Part shown: in pieces, positions 43,101-47,686 of the stretch
Layout: the number at the start of each line of letters is the position of its first letter
How positions within the stretch are numbered: position 1 is the first letter of the stretch
NCBI GenBank assembly: GCA_945859605.1
Contig: OX243811.1
Location: 39,177,744 to 39,241,743 of the forward strand
Direction: 5' to 3'
DNA: 64,000 bases
Source: Lumbricus rubellus
Lineage: Eukaryota > Annelida > Clitellata > Crassiclitellata > Lumbricidae
Position numbers and translations under genes: made by a program
The notes under the pieces: model-generated
Told to the model about the DNA's origin: nothing
The model's input: the letters and a program-made list of their open reading frames with translations, nothing else
Database searches by the model: none

Positions 43101-44264
43101 CTTAATCTTGAAGGATTAAGTTTTATGTAAATGATAGAACAAAGTGTTGTTTGTAACCCAATAAGAAGTTGTAACGAGTGAGAAGTTGTCAATTTCTATG
43201 GTGTATTAATCCCTATAAATTATTACATCTAGGCTTTTTACAGCTAGCCTATAGTGAGTTTAGTTAACAGAATTATGAATAGGCCTAATTATCAAGGCGT
43301 AACACGAAAGTTTTATAGACTAATTAAGTGGCGCACCAAATCTATAATATAATAGGCTATATGCTATCGATTTCGGCAGGTTGAGTCAAGGTATAGCCTA
43401 CCACTCATGTCACCACTGGAATAGTTTCCCTCAGATGACAACCTAAAATGCTGCAATTGTAATGTTGAAATTTAAATATATTCTGATGGCGACGGGCACG
43501 TACCCTCCGCACACCTCTTTTCCTGCTCGTTTCCCCCCCCCCGAAACCTTTAATCATCCTTTGGACTAGATCACACACTGAGCGCCGATTGAGTGTTCTT
43601 AATAATTATTGTGAAGGAGTGCTGCACTCAGCGCATTGACGATTAGAGCAGATTGCAGATTTCAACACAGAAGTCTATGCTCAGCATTAAATTTAACTGT
43701 GAGAACACCTGCATCGATAATTATGTTCGAAAATTGTTCGCAGAACAGAACGTAACTAAAATAGCCATCCCTCCAAGAAATAGCCTATCAGTAACTTTGA
43801 ACTTCGTCAAAGTAAGCAGTTTCCTATAAGCAGCAATAGGCCTAGACTACAATGGTTGTATTGACTGGAGTATATCCTATAGGATTAGGCCTTCGTCTAC
43901 GTATATTATAGGCCTAGTCCTGTAGTTAAGGAATCACAAATGGCAATTTTCCCCAAAAGTGTCCCGGTTTTTGGTGGCCAGAAAATGGTAACCCTAGTAT
44001 AACCTAATGGCAGAATAAAATTCGTCTTAGAAGATAGTTCTGCCTCTCCCCATAAACCTCGCGCCCAGATACTGTAAAATCTACTTCACGCATCATAACC
44101 GTGCTACATACCGGAAGCTCGACCATCAAATCTGTCTCGTCCAGCAGGATCACTTTGCAGGCTATGATTCCCTTCTTTTTCTTAAAACCTCCATCGTCCG
44201 ATGTAGCTTTACTTATCCCGCGGGTTGTTCGCCGTCGACTCAAAAACCGAATAAACTTAGACAT
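1582..44264 (-). CDS. EPB41L5: FERM-domain protein EPB41L5 / Yurt ortholog, complete, 20 coding exons
   Basis: Band 4.1-like protein 5 (fly Yurt) is a cortical FERM scaffold; in animals it binds Crumbs, limits apical membrane and helps adhesion remodelling in epithelia. CDS exons (minus strand): 44264-44112, 39609-39505, 26357-26303, 22943-22865, 22504-22407, 19719-19599, 18548-18461, 16890-16802, 16274-16205, 15871-15702, 15358-15197, 14770-14578, 14207-14081, 13612-13406, 12793-12742, 12507-12433, 11907-11839, 4338-4278, 3447-2866, 1845-1582. All junctions are GT-AG and phases join without a break; the total is 2820 nt, 939 residues. FERM domain at about residues 36-330 ([39 protein letters not shown]), FERM-adjacent region about 340-400 ([11 protein letters not shown]), then a divergent tail with NPF at 795 and 817 and a C-terminal VTDL. 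Start: first ATG, MSKFIRF, matching the short basic N-terminus of the family. The tail is unlike the vertebrate one as I recall it; identity rests on the FERM half. Confidence 0.93.
1846..2865. other. EPB41L5 intron 19
   Basis: AT-rich intron. Reading frames on either strand here have no family motifs. Nothing else recognised. Confidence 0.7.
2866..3447 (-). CDS. EPB41L5: EPB41L5 exon 19 (long low-complexity tail with NPF motifs)
   Basis: Acceptor GTCTTCAG|AACTCA, donor CCCCAA|GTGAGC, 582 nt, residues 659-852. Rich in Ser, Ala and Pro. It contains [18 protein letters not shown] (a short predicted helix), NPFLTD at 795 and, after a polyserine run, NPFLSP at 817. NPF is the classic EH-domain ligand, which suggests a link to endocytic proteins (inference). 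Confidence 0.82.
3448..4277. other. EPB41L5 intron 18
   Basis: AT-rich, rich in caac/caaa words; no gene or repeat recognised. Confidence 0.7.
4278..4338 (-). CDS. EPB41L5: EPB41L5 exon 18
   Basis: Acceptor TTTTGTAG|ACCTGC, donor CAGAAG|GTAAGA, 61 nt. It encodes [20 protein letters not shown]. It takes the phase-2 end of exon 17 and hands phase 0 to exon 19, the main reason for joining the two sides of the LTR insertion. Confidence 0.78.
4564..5598 (+). repeat. 5' LTR, 1035 bp
   Basis: Starts TGTAGC and ends GCTACA, a 6-bp terminal inverted repeat of the TG...CA type. A TATA-like run (taaatatata, about 5497-5506) lies near the 3' end, suggesting a short R/U5. The first 639 bp are repeated without visible change at 11094-11732. 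Confidence 0.9.
4714..4771 (+). promoter_or_regulatory. E-box / CRE / X-box cluster in the LTR U3
   Basis: GTCACGTGAC (4714-4723, palindromic E-box), TGACGTCA (4746-4753, perfect CRE), a second TGACGT (4754-4759) and GTTGTCATGGCAAT (4758-4771, close to the palindromic RFX X-box). The same cluster is in the 3' LTR 6530 bp downstream. Confidence 0.5.
5601..5618 (+). other. primer binding site, tRNA-Pro type
   Basis: TGGGGGCCCGTCCGGGAT begins 2 nt after the LTR end. It differs at one position from the classical tRNA-Pro primer site of gammaretroviruses (recalled). Confidence 0.75.
5942..8950 (+). CDS. retrotransposon gag-protease-integrase(partial) polyprotein
   Basis: ATG at 5942, about 1002 residues. 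An N-terminal coiled coil contains an 8-residue tandem repeat (ARLEREAND and variants, about 6150-6340). A gag capsid-like region follows ([20 protein letters not shown], about 6515-7020), then a CCHC knuckle [14 protein letters not shown] (about 7230-7275), an aspartic protease site LYDSGSS (about 7540) and an integrase H2C2 zinc finger ([11 protein letters not shown]...YWP...CDICQ, about 8330-8460). The DDE core that should follow is absent. What follows is [16 protein letters not shown], perhaps the GPY/F end of integrase, and then about 270 nt of Arg/Asn-rich filler. It ends TAG at 8948-8950, overlapping the next frame. Confidence 0.85.
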   Translation: MANPDVKVWLDMGKLLQYEGEQLKEFVKERQDEQRRQRIEEREEKKESEARAEAEKKAARAQELELARIADARLEREANNARLEREANDARLEREANDARLEREANDARLEREANDARLERESRVNEARLEREAAECQARLNMDLEIKRLECEMRIKEIYSRNYQNRGEATFTMVGDGSYQGNHNHNKGMKDIKFPIFNENKDCLDAYLLRFERTCAACEVATENWSLMLAKHLEGKALEVYQRLSTEETQSYECLKKHLLKRFQLTEGGYRTKFKTSKIESGETPSNFVHRLRRYMQQWLLQAGFEKTYEGMEGLLLKDQFFLTCSNELKMFIKEKGKMSLEDTLDCAESYIEAHGYKYAESNLRPQGKFSNERPNVKQFDDKSRERFNGNMNRGRGEIRHNKEMNNNGNMNRGFSREREQAAEHKITCFACGRNGHKAYDCVHKQKGVVKHTAAAVQIYENRAYKITQANEMLKLGEVARDVEDKVEGSKEELPIQMAASTVVKERRDDYSDLENKNEGQIKVNGVSTSCLYDSGSSTCIIKRSLVDDSDFTGRETQCILVDGTLRNFPTARINIESEYFIGNVEAMVMKEPVKPVIIGRIKGLKYLVVNDTTDDMIKCDQNDKEDTDKEDTENKDERSERIDNKRIIEKSLSVESQGQRVKKKVRFVCDVSNELSDDVMDDVVESDDVRQMTAAVETRAESKKVTRYKPLKVTEMPNLNITTKELQELQRKDETLKKYWNKAIDWSDDDNVTEEVLYVKKNGLLYRRFKEKSKDDAKWQLMVPKELRDKVLAEAHNSLLSAHLGMRKTHDKIVDEFYWPSIGQDIRKYVLSCDICQKSVDEKVNYKVSHWSEKNRRTDEVLYKKGNNWPYGPKVKKNFKREPFKLIETRDRYMITRNRCESSNIDRNKKMYGRQHVDEKNKENSYRRCEIPSKRQNRWMNGRCTDDNEVTRRNVNWNERNGNYDNMRNYRHRSREFNRNSGVDSDRSNRLNWKKNRKEN
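6150..6345 (+). repeat. 24-bp coding tandem repeat in gag
   Basis: About six copies of a 24-bp unit (gccagacttgaaagagaggc plus four bases), each encoding ARLEREAN/D. The middle copies are nearly identical, so they expanded recently. The protein segment is a continuous charged helix. Confidence 0.85.
8929..9471 (+). CDS. reverse transcriptase, N-terminal part only
   Basis: It reads in the -1 frame relative to gag-protease, overlapping its end, and has no ATG near its start, so -1 frameshifting (G AAA AAC at 8929-8935) or a decayed junction is needed. Visible: [53 protein letters not shown] (motif A Asp) and [15 protein letters not shown]. The frame stops right after this, before the YxDD catalytic motif. 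Confidence 0.82.
   Translation, partial: EKQKRELEGLLREYEDIFSDKPGRTDMVKHEIHLTSDEPIRLRAYPTPYHLQAEINKELETMLENGIIERSEAAYAAPLVVVKKADGSNRLCCNYKQLNKVTVFDPEPMMSNEDIFNKLSGSKLYSKFDFCKGYWQIPMSEESKDLTTFICASGLYRFNVLPFGLVNSASSYNRLIRKIL
9471..9630 (+). repeat. 55-bp direct repeats in the filler
   Basis: gggaacagagagaaactggt... at 9471-9525 is repeated at 9576-9630 (period 105 bp) with about one change. The first copy starts within a base or two of the reverse transcriptase stop. Confidence 0.85.
9631..10378 (+). other. purine-rich non-coding filler inside the LTR element
   Basis: A/G-rich, C-poor sequence where the reverse transcriptase active site and thumb should be. A 99-residue open frame at 9599-9898 has only Arg/Asn-rich filler. 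From 9900 it is gttaag/gtagt-rich with no coding potential seen. Confidence 0.6.
10379..10927 (+). CDS. reverse transcriptase connection and RNase H fragment
   Basis: No ATG at the start (the frame opens at TTG); first ATG at 10418. It encodes [20 protein letters not shown] (connection), then RNase [19 protein letters not shown] (catalytic Asp), [16 protein letters not shown] (catalytic Glu), [10 protein letters not shown] (catalytic Asp) and NVVSDYLSR. The key acidic residues are present. The frame ends TAG and no integrase follows before the 3' LTR. Confidence 0.85.
   Translation: MWILNLNQKKAELMAPLSNLTKKSAPNNVEWNQELGESFKQLKEALAKTPILRLPDLEKEFIIQTDASGKGIGCVLIQQYEGTNHPIAYASRKLLEREMRYSVEERECLAIMWGISRFDRYLCGRKFVIETDHCRLQYMKEGRMKNARVMRWSLALQNYCFTIRYIKESSNVVSDYLSRGLT
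11094..11732 (+). repeat. 3' LTR, truncated (639 of 1035 bp)
   Basis: Same as 4564-5202 as far as I can compare by eye, then stops at GAATTCA and continues as unrelated intron DNA. The missing 396 bp include the TATA-like run and the terminal GCTACA, so no target-site duplication can be seen. Confidence 0.9.
11839..11907 (-). CDS. EPB41L5: EPB41L5 exon 17
   Basis: Acceptor TTCTTTTAG|CAAGAT, donor AGCGG|GTAGCT, 69 nt. If the donor is not used, reading through meets TAG at once, giving a form about 638 residues long without the NPF/PDZ tail. The 3' LTR of the retrotransposon ends only about 105 bp from this donor. Confidence 0.75.
12433..12507 (-). CDS. EPB41L5: EPB41L5 exon 16
   Basis: Acceptor CTTTTAG|TTTCCA, donor TTGGC|GTACAA (weak donor), 75 nt. 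It encodes [19 protein letters not shown]. Assigned by phase. Confidence 0.72.
12742..12793 (-). CDS. EPB41L5: EPB41L5 exon 15
   Basis: Acceptor ATTTAAG|CCATGG, donor AAAAG|GTATGT, 52 nt. It encodes [17 protein letters not shown]. Found only by splice sites and phase. Confidence 0.72.
13406..13612 (-). CDS. EPB41L5: EPB41L5 exon 14
   Basis: Acceptor GGCCACAG|ATGAGT, donor AGTCCT|GTAAGT, 207 nt. It encodes [19 protein letters not shown] then a Lys-rich end ([15 protein letters not shown]). Phase fits both neighbours. Confidence 0.8.
14081..14207 (-). CDS. EPB41L5: EPB41L5 exon 13
   Basis: Acceptor CCTTTAG|AGTCCT, donor TTCGAG|GTAGAA, 127 nt, phase 0 in and 1 out. It encodes a Ser/Thr-rich segment ([18 protein letters not shown]). 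Assigned by phase continuity. Confidence 0.77.
14578..14770 (-). CDS. EPB41L5: EPB41L5 exon 12
   Basis: Acceptor GTGAAG|GGATGA, donor ATAAAG|GTGAGT, 193 nt. Ser/Thr/Ala-rich linker ending in [12 protein letters not shown]. No family motif; assigned by phase and splice sites. Confidence 0.8.
15197..15358 (-). CDS. EPB41L5: EPB41L5 exon 11
   Basis: Acceptor TCTCTAG|TGGTAA, donor AATAT|GTAAGT, 162 nt. It encodes the FERM-adjacent region SGKTEFQRV...[13 protein letters not shown], followed by an acidic stretch. In 4.1 proteins this region is a phosphorylation-regulated extension. Confidence 0.92.
15702..15871 (-). CDS. EPB41L5: EPB41L5 exon 10
   Basis: Acceptor TTTTCTAG|GGCAAG, donor TACAG|GTATGT, 170 nt. 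It encodes the end of the FERM domain: [27 protein letters not shown] and [10 protein letters not shown]. Confidence 0.93.
16205..16274 (-). CDS. EPB41L5: EPB41L5 exon 9
   Basis: Acceptor TTTTTCAG|GCCAAA, donor GACCAG|GTGCGT, 70 nt. It encodes [20 protein letters not shown] of lobe F3. Confidence 0.92.
16740..16801. repeat. (TA)n microsatellite at the exon 8 donor
   Basis: Interrupted atatata run that begins at the GTATAT donor of EPB41L5 exon 8 and extends about 60 bp into intron 8. Confidence 0.85.
16802..16890 (-). CDS. EPB41L5: EPB41L5 exon 8
   Basis: Acceptor TTTGAAG|GGTCGT, donor TTCTG|GTATAT, 89 nt. It encodes [19 protein letters not shown] and KIGLFFW, the first strands of the PH-like F3 lobe. 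The donor runs straight into a (TA)n microsatellite. Confidence 0.92.
16891..18460. other. EPB41L5 intron 7
   Basis: A drifting (TCAA)n tract at 16915-17060, a ctct-rich stretch at 17155-17280 and a SINE/LINE 3' tail at 18125-18180. Reading frames here have no motifs. Confidence 0.7.
18125..18180 (+). repeat. SINE/LINE 3' tail (plus orientation)
   Basis: ACTTCTTGAAGGGGTGCTATATAAAT followed by gattgattgattgata, the family 3' end with its (GATT)n tail. Confidence 0.65.
18461..18548 (-). CDS. EPB41L5: EPB41L5 exon 7
   Basis: Acceptor TTTGCTAG|AGGTCA, donor GTCCTG|GTACGT, 88 nt. It encodes [19 protein letters not shown] and LYGVDMR, the end of F2 and the link to F3. Confidence 0.93.
18549..19598. 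other. EPB41L5 intron 6
   Basis: AT-rich near exon 7, with a tail-like ttgatggggtgctacacagatag at about 19030. No gene recognised. Confidence 0.65.
19599..19719 (-). CDS. EPB41L5: EPB41L5 exon 6
   Basis: Acceptor TTTTAG|CGGAAC, donor GTTAA|GTAAGC, 121 nt. It encodes [18 protein letters not shown] and [16 protein letters not shown] of lobe F2. Confidence 0.92.
20965..21024. mobile_element. 42-bp palindromic micro-insert with 9-bp direct repeats
   Basis: GCATGGGTC (20965-20973) and GCATGGGTC (21016-21024) flank 42 bp whose core is a perfect 16-bp inverted repeat, AGGACCCCGGTATAAG (20975-20990) and its complement (20999-21014), with an 8-nt loop cgcgtagc. This looks like two fused terminal inverted repeats with a 9-bp target duplication, as made by Mutator-like elements (inference). 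Confidence 0.6.
21896..21980. repeat. 43-bp direct repeat after a poly-C run
   Basis: actgacactgtgcaaaaa plus tcctattgttctgtat occurs at 21896 and again at 21939; an 11-bp poly-C run precedes it. Confidence 0.7.
21990..22140 (+). mobile_element. LINE 3' end remnant
   Basis: The caagacttttctttttccaggagttcttcgcactgggagcgcctctgat stretch resembles the C-terminal coding end and tail of the LINE at 45520-45640, then gaggcgctttataaat and a (GAATA)n tail. Confidence 0.6.
22195..22255 (-). repeat. SINE/LINE 3' tail (minus orientation)
   Basis: Minus strand: AGCGCCTCTGAGTAGG...GGGGCGCTATATAAAT, followed by aatgaatgaatg. Same tail as the SINE at the window start. Confidence 0.65.
22407..22504 (-). 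CDS. EPB41L5: EPB41L5 exon 5
   Basis: Acceptor TTGTCCAG|GTATCAG, donor CTACAGT|GTAAGT, 98 nt, phase 2 in and 1 out. It encodes the start of FERM lobe F2: [17 protein letters not shown] and ELAAYALQ. Confidence 0.92.
22865..22943 (-). CDS. EPB41L5: EPB41L5 exon 4
   Basis: Acceptor in a strong pyrimidine tract, TTCTTCAG|CCGGTC; donor ACTCG|GTCAGT. 79 nt. It encodes [19 protein letters not shown], the most conserved stretch of this FERM subfamily. Confidence 0.93.
24240..24305 (-). repeat. SINE/LINE 3' tail (minus orientation)
   Basis: Plus strand reads tctatcgatctatctatgcaatttatatagcgccccttcaagaaatctactcagaggcactcc: the family tail with a (GATA)n end. Confidence 0.65.
25442..25675 (+). mobile_element. 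hAT-like remnant
   Basis: Begins CAGTGTGTTGTCCAAACTTTTTGACACCGCGGGCCACA, the style of hAT ends in animals. No matching right end seen, so the right limit is a guess. Confidence 0.4.
26303..26357 (-). CDS. EPB41L5: EPB41L5 exon 3
   Basis: Acceptor TTTGCAG|CACTGG, donor TTTCC|GTAAGT, 55 nt, phase 0 in and 1 out. It encodes [18 protein letters not shown], the HWLD...KKQVKI segment between FERM lobes F1 and F2. Confidence 0.9.
27157..27205. repeat. (AT)n microsatellite
   Basis: Near-perfect (AT)n with a central gcat, so the whole run is self-complementary. A similar run is at 28158-28192. Confidence 0.9.
28275..28349 (+). repeat. 19-bp tandem repeat, four copies
   Basis: actttatcactggacccgc four times; copies 1 and 2 identical, 3 and 4 with one or two changes. 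Confidence 0.9.
29510..29612 (+). repeat. imperfect GTGGGGTCATT minisatellite
   Basis: Three copies of gtggggtcatt followed by a variable aagg/ttgc/tattc segment, spacing about 40-50 bp. Confidence 0.6.
29776..29802 (+). repeat. (GT)n microsatellite
   Basis: About 12 GT units just after a run of nine G. Confidence 0.9.
33451..34649 (+). mobile_element. non-LTR retrotransposon, 5'-truncated, open reverse transcriptase frame
   Basis: ATG 33496 to TGA 34641, 381 residues; open from 33451. It contains [17 protein letters not shown] (motif A), [16 protein letters not shown] (motif B), [11 protein letters not shown] (catalytic YADD), a thumb region ([33 protein letters not shown]) and [11 protein letters not shown] near the C-terminus. 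Endonuclease and the first reverse transcriptase blocks are missing, typical 5' truncation. The frame ends in a short (ACATG)n tail at 34630-34649, the 3' end of the element. Antisense to EPB41L5 within intron 2. Clade not resolved. Confidence 0.9.
33496..34641 (+). CDS. non-LTR reverse transcriptase, C-terminal 381 residues
   Basis: Open frame of the LINE copy above. Catalytic YADD and the motif A Asp are intact. The ATG used is internal to the original protein, so this is a fragment rather than a gene with its own start. Confidence 0.85.
   Translation: MGSLKHEISHSSEEPLYLCFIDFTKAFDRVRHDQLWLTMLEMGFPPHLVQLLRNLYRQQQANVRTNDHTSAWFKVRKGVRQGCNLSPCLFNILAEQIMRKALTGFAGGFRIGGRTINNLRYADDIVLLATTPEELQELVKQVASAAEEYGMSINVTKTKVMTTTEEVLKTMVGTGRLEQVDSFVYLGSRISKDGNCVNEVKSRLAMGMIVMTKLTKIWKNKPISIVTKLRLMKALVWPVATYGCEAWTLKKDEEKRIQAFENKCIRKLLRIPWTKMMTNEQVYVSAGATRELLAHTKIRKLRYFGHIMRQQNGSIESSIMTGFVEGNRGRGRPRISWIDNVLNWTGLVGSDLMSATRNRRLWALKVHSCSQPSRCDDGDMT
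35336..35888 (+). mobile_element. non-autonomous Helitron, 553 bp
   Basis: Starts TCTATATAAATAAAAATG and ends GCCGGGTTCAGCTAG, inserted between A (35335) and T (35889): the TC...CTAG/A|T signature of Helitrons. A hairpin GCCAC-agcaacgc-GTGGC (35858-35875) sits 9 nt before the final CTAG. The interior is very GC-rich with a duplicated 122-bp block. No coding sequence. Confidence 0.82.
35634..35856 (+). repeat. 122-bp GC-rich tandem duplication in the Helitron
   Basis: ccccaaagcggccttgacgg... at 35639 recurs at 35761 (period 122 bp), each followed by gagcgggacgaagacgg and G-rich sequence. Confidence 0.85.
36056..36492. mobile_element. MITE with imperfect terminal inverted repeats of about 35 bp
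   Basis: Left AGGCCTAAAAAAAAAAATG...GTGTTTCCGGTAAC and right GTTACCGGAAACACAACAC...ACGCCT are inverted copies. The interior of 437 bp is A/T homopolymer-rich with GGTCGG near each end. Target duplication not resolved. Confidence 0.7.
38690..38770 (-). repeat. possible tRNA-like SINE head
   Basis: Minus strand: CTTGGTTGTGCACTTAGCC followed at tRNA-like spacing by GTGGGTTTGAGTC (B-box-like). No tail identified. Confidence 0.3.
39505..39609 (-). CDS. EPB41L5: EPB41L5 exon 2
   Basis: Acceptor TTGTAG|AAAAGC and donor ATCAGC|GTGAGT, phase 0 to 0, 105 nt. It encodes residues 52-86 and completes the F1 lobe; the peptide [15 protein letters not shown] matches the conserved HLDL-ES-DYFGL block of the family. 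Introns of 4.5 kb and 13.1 kb flank it. Confidence 0.9.
39610..44111. other. EPB41L5 intron 1
   Basis: A drifting (TCTG)n tract at about 41330-42120 (the source of several meaningless open frames), a SINE-like tatatagca at 39700 and the hAT element next to exon 1. No gene recognised. Confidence 0.7.
42983..43996. mobile_element. hAT non-autonomous element, 1014 bp, with 8-bp target duplication
   Basis: Terminal inverted repeats TAGGGTGACCAT and ATGGTAACCCTA (one mismatch over 12 bp), flanked by GTATAACC at 42975-42982 and again at 43997-44004. An 8-bp duplication is diagnostic of hAT. Subterminal GTCCCGG words occur at both ends. No transposase frame. Confidence 0.9.
44112..44264 (-). CDS. 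EPB41L5: EPB41L5 exon 1 (start codon)
   Basis: ATG at 44264-44262. It encodes residues 1-51: a basic N-terminus (SRRRTTRG), then the first strand of the FERM F1 lobe ([16 protein letters not shown]). Donor CTTCCG|GTATGT, phase 0. It is followed after about 115 bp by the hAT insertion in intron 1. Confidence 0.92.
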
Positions 44265-44512
44265 CGCGGCGACTAACTGCGCTAATCAAAATCCTCTCAA
44301 TCGCTTCAGACTTTAGCACTTCTATTCGTATAACTTTTGCCAAACTTAAGTTACAAATGGCACACTTTAACGCGACTTTTCCTCCTTTCAGCATCAGCAA
44401 CTTCAGGTCCTCGCCACCGATCTTGGGCGCTAGCTTGTTATTAAGTCTGACCGGAAGCGTGAAACCTCGTTTTAAATTCGAGCCTCGTTATGAGTCAAAA
44501 GTCAAAGGCCTC

Positions 44513-44525
44513 AGGTCATAGGTCA
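44513..44525 (+). promoter_or_regulatory. perfect DR1 nuclear-receptor site upstream of EPB41L5
   Basis: AGGTCA-t-AGGTCA: two perfect half-sites with a 1-bp spacer, the consensus for RXR homodimers, HNF4 or COUP-TF. It lies about 250 bp upstream of the EPB41L5 ATG. Confidence 0.5.
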
Positions 44526-44533
44526 TACGTCAC
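44526..44533 (-). promoter_or_regulatory. CRE-like site next to the DR1
   Basis: GTGACGTA on the minus strand, directly abutting the DR1. An ETS-like CCGGAAGCG lies at 44451-44459, nearer the ATG. All are sequence matches only. Confidence 0.35.
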
Positions 44534-44879
44534 TTTACAACCAGGAAGAGAGGAAGGAAGGAAGAAAATAAGTAAGTAAGTATAGCCTTCATGTTATTAT
44601 TATTATTCGTTTAATAATTATTATTGTTATTATTATATTCGTTTAACGGTAACAAAAACTCTGTCACCGCTCGCTATCAGATACAAAATGCAGTTGATCA
44701 AATAGAATGTAACACTTTAGAATGTCTTTAACCTTGTCTGTGGGATTTGCTTTGGGATGAGAGCATAAAATGACAGAAATTACAAAAAGAATGATTCTAT
44801 GTTTATAGAGACTCACTTAGTACTTCAAAGACTCAATTCATCTGGTTAGGTACTACACCCAACAGCTCCAGGAGCTTGA

Positions 44880-45640
44880 TCTAGTTCTGCTCTCTGAAAA
44901 TTTATGGTTTCCTTCTCGTCCAGTATGCGAGATGTGGGTGTTGTACTTGATAGCTCACTTACCTTTCTGAGCATATTTCCAATATCACATGCTCCTCTTA
45001 TTTAAATTTATGACGCCTCAGAGTCATTCATCGATCTGTCTCCTCCTCCATCTTCACCACCTTAATTCATGCTTTTATGTGTTTACGAATTGACTATTGC
45101 AATTCTCTCCTCATTGGTCTTCATAAAATTTGTGTATCATCGATTCAGTCAGTGTTCAACTCAGCTTTTAGACTGATTGCTCCCTTCCCAAGTACTCTCA
45201 CAACTCTATCATTATGCTTGATGAACTTCATTGGCTTCTTCTCCGTGCTCGCACACAATTTAAGATCTTCATTCTGATCCTCAAGGCTCAGCAGAGTTTT
45301 TTGCCCGAAATATCTGGATAATGTTATCCTTCGTCCTCACTCCGCTTCCTCTCACTATCCACTTCGTTCATCCAACAGATTTGACCTCTTGGTTCCTCAC
45401 TCACTCTACAACTGGTGTGCTTCAGACTCGATCATTTGCCTCAATTGGTCCTTATCTTTGGAATGTGCTTTCTCTATCTGTTCGCTCTACACTTCTGTCT
45501 GGCAGTCTCTATTCTTTCTTGTCTCTCCTCAAAACCTGCTTCTTCTCACGAGGACTTGCGCACTGGGAGCTCCTCTGAACGGTCCAACCTACTAGAGGCT
45601 CTTTATAAGTGATTAAATACAATACAATACAATAGACATG
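44880..45640 (+). mobile_element. CR1/L2-like LINE 3' fragment, degraded
   Basis: Broken frames give VGVVLDSSLTF, RIDYCNSLLIGLHK, TRSFASIGPYLWNVLSLSVR and SGSLYSFLSLLKTCFFSRG, the typical C-terminus of CR1/L2/Rex-type ORF2. It ends GAGGCTCTTTATAAGTGATT and (ACAAT)n. Several stops and frameshifts. Confidence 0.8.
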
Positions 45641-46607
45641 CTGATTGATTCTTATTAGCCACAGCCGATGAATTGATGTGCTGCTGCAGAAGTTTCAGTC
45701 CAAAGTGAGGTGACCAAGTCTTCCATCCTAGGCTGTCAACCAAAGACCTCATGCTGTCAACTTACTGCAGCATTGTCTCCTTGACCTTTGAAACACTTGC
45801 CCTCATCAATCAAGATGACAGACTTTTCTAACAACTTTGGTAAACATCATGCTACAGCAATTTAGCGAAAAGAGCAAGTCCTTCTTCAGTTTTCAGCACA
45901 AAGCACGTTCTGCTGTAATCTAGTGTTGCAAGAGTTGCACAACTTGCAAAGAACATTCACAGAATACGAAAACAACGAGGATTGTTTGTTTTAGAACTAC
46001 TAACTTTAATATTTTAATGAGGGATCCTTTCTACCTCGAGGAGCAATAATAATTAATAAGCATGACAAGAACACCACCAATAATAAATAGTATGTTTATT
46101 TATTTTTAAAGCATCCTTAGAACATGGACAGAACTTGGAAATTTATTTCTGTTATTCACTTAATATTTGTAAAATTCTTACTCATATTATCGTTAGCCGT
46201 ACAATATTAATCACTGCTGTTCACAGCATGTAATGCAGCTTAAGCCCGACATTCCAACGCTCCTTAAATGCAAACCTTACACTTTAAAAGAAATAACAGT
46301 TATATCATGAGCTGATGGACCAAATTACAGAAGAAACCCAGTTAGGATACAAAAACAAAATAAATCAGACATTTAATCTCAGATCAAGCAAAGAATCAAG
46401 TCATCAGCCGGCTGAAAGTCAGTCATCCAGTTGAAAGTCAATCATAAAGTTGATTGAACATTCAGTAAGTCAATGGATCAGAAAGTTTGAGAACCCTTTT
46501 ATATTTTTAGTATTTGAGATAGTACAACAGAGGCAGACAAAGGTTTGCAATTGTATCCGTAAAGCAAAAAAATTAATGATCAAACAACAAATTGACTAAC
46601 CAGTTTG

Positions 46608-46672
46608 TCAGTCAGCCAGTCAGCAAGTCAGTCAGTGAGTCAGTCGGCCACTATGTCAGTCAGGTCAGTCAG
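46608..46672 (+). repeat. degenerate (CAGT)n tract
   Basis: gccagtcagcaagtcagtcagtgagtcagtcgg and on; likely an old tetranucleotide microsatellite. Confidence 0.8.
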
Positions 46673-47309
46673 AAACACATACAATTCTCAAGTAAAACCT
46701 GGCTACAATTCAACTATATCAAACAAGATCTTCGTATAGCCCTTTTTACACGTTTCTATGTGATAAATACAAAAATTCCACACATATTATAGTGTGATAT
46801 ATACATAGCATTATAACCAGATAATATAATGTATTTATAATAAATTTATATATATACAAGCAATATACATACTATGTATATATAAATAGGCATAAATACA
46901 TTTCAATATTTGACAGAGATTATATAGCAAGATATATTTATTTATATACACACCGGACCTTTTCATTCATTAACTGTTTCATTATGATGGGAACAAATTC
47001 ATTTAAATTTTGAATTTTTAAAAATCAAAACAACTGCTATAATTTGATCCCAATATACTTAAAAAGAGAACCTGGAGTCTATAATTATATATATATACAC
47101 ACACATCATGTATACATCATATATAATATATATAAAATACATCATGTGTACATCTCTATATATAAACAAATATACATAAACCAGCATGAATAAACATATC
47201 CCATGTATATACACAATGAAACCTCCATATAATGTCAAATCAAAACATGACATTGTATGTGGCAGCCTCATAAGGAATTTCTAATCATGCTCACACATTA
47301 CACACACAA

Positions 47310-47313
47310 TGTC

Positions 47314-47344
<31 letters not shown>

Positions 47345-47385
47345 ATATAATATACATATATATATATATATATATATAAATTATA
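47310..47385. repeat. (AT)n microsatellite
   Basis: Long interrupted at/ata run; shorter at-rich runs at 46790-46960 and 47080-47170. Confidence 0.9.
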
Positions 47386-47686
47386 TGCATTTTTTGCTGA
47401 TCATGCAGTGATCCACACCAAAAACGGTATTATGTCGTAAATTACACATCAGCATGTGGTTTTGGTTTTTGTACAGAATGTATTTTTAAAATGTTAAAAA
47501 GTTCTTTTCATTTGCTGAAAAGACAAGTTTAAAGCTATTTTAGGCTCGTGATATGCATATTATTTTGTCTGAATTAAGTTAATTAATAAATTAATTAATT
47601 TAATTGGATCAGTTTTTGCTTTATATCTTGGGTTAGAATAAAGCTAGAGCAATACTTTTTGTGTCATTCTCAAGCCATATACAATA

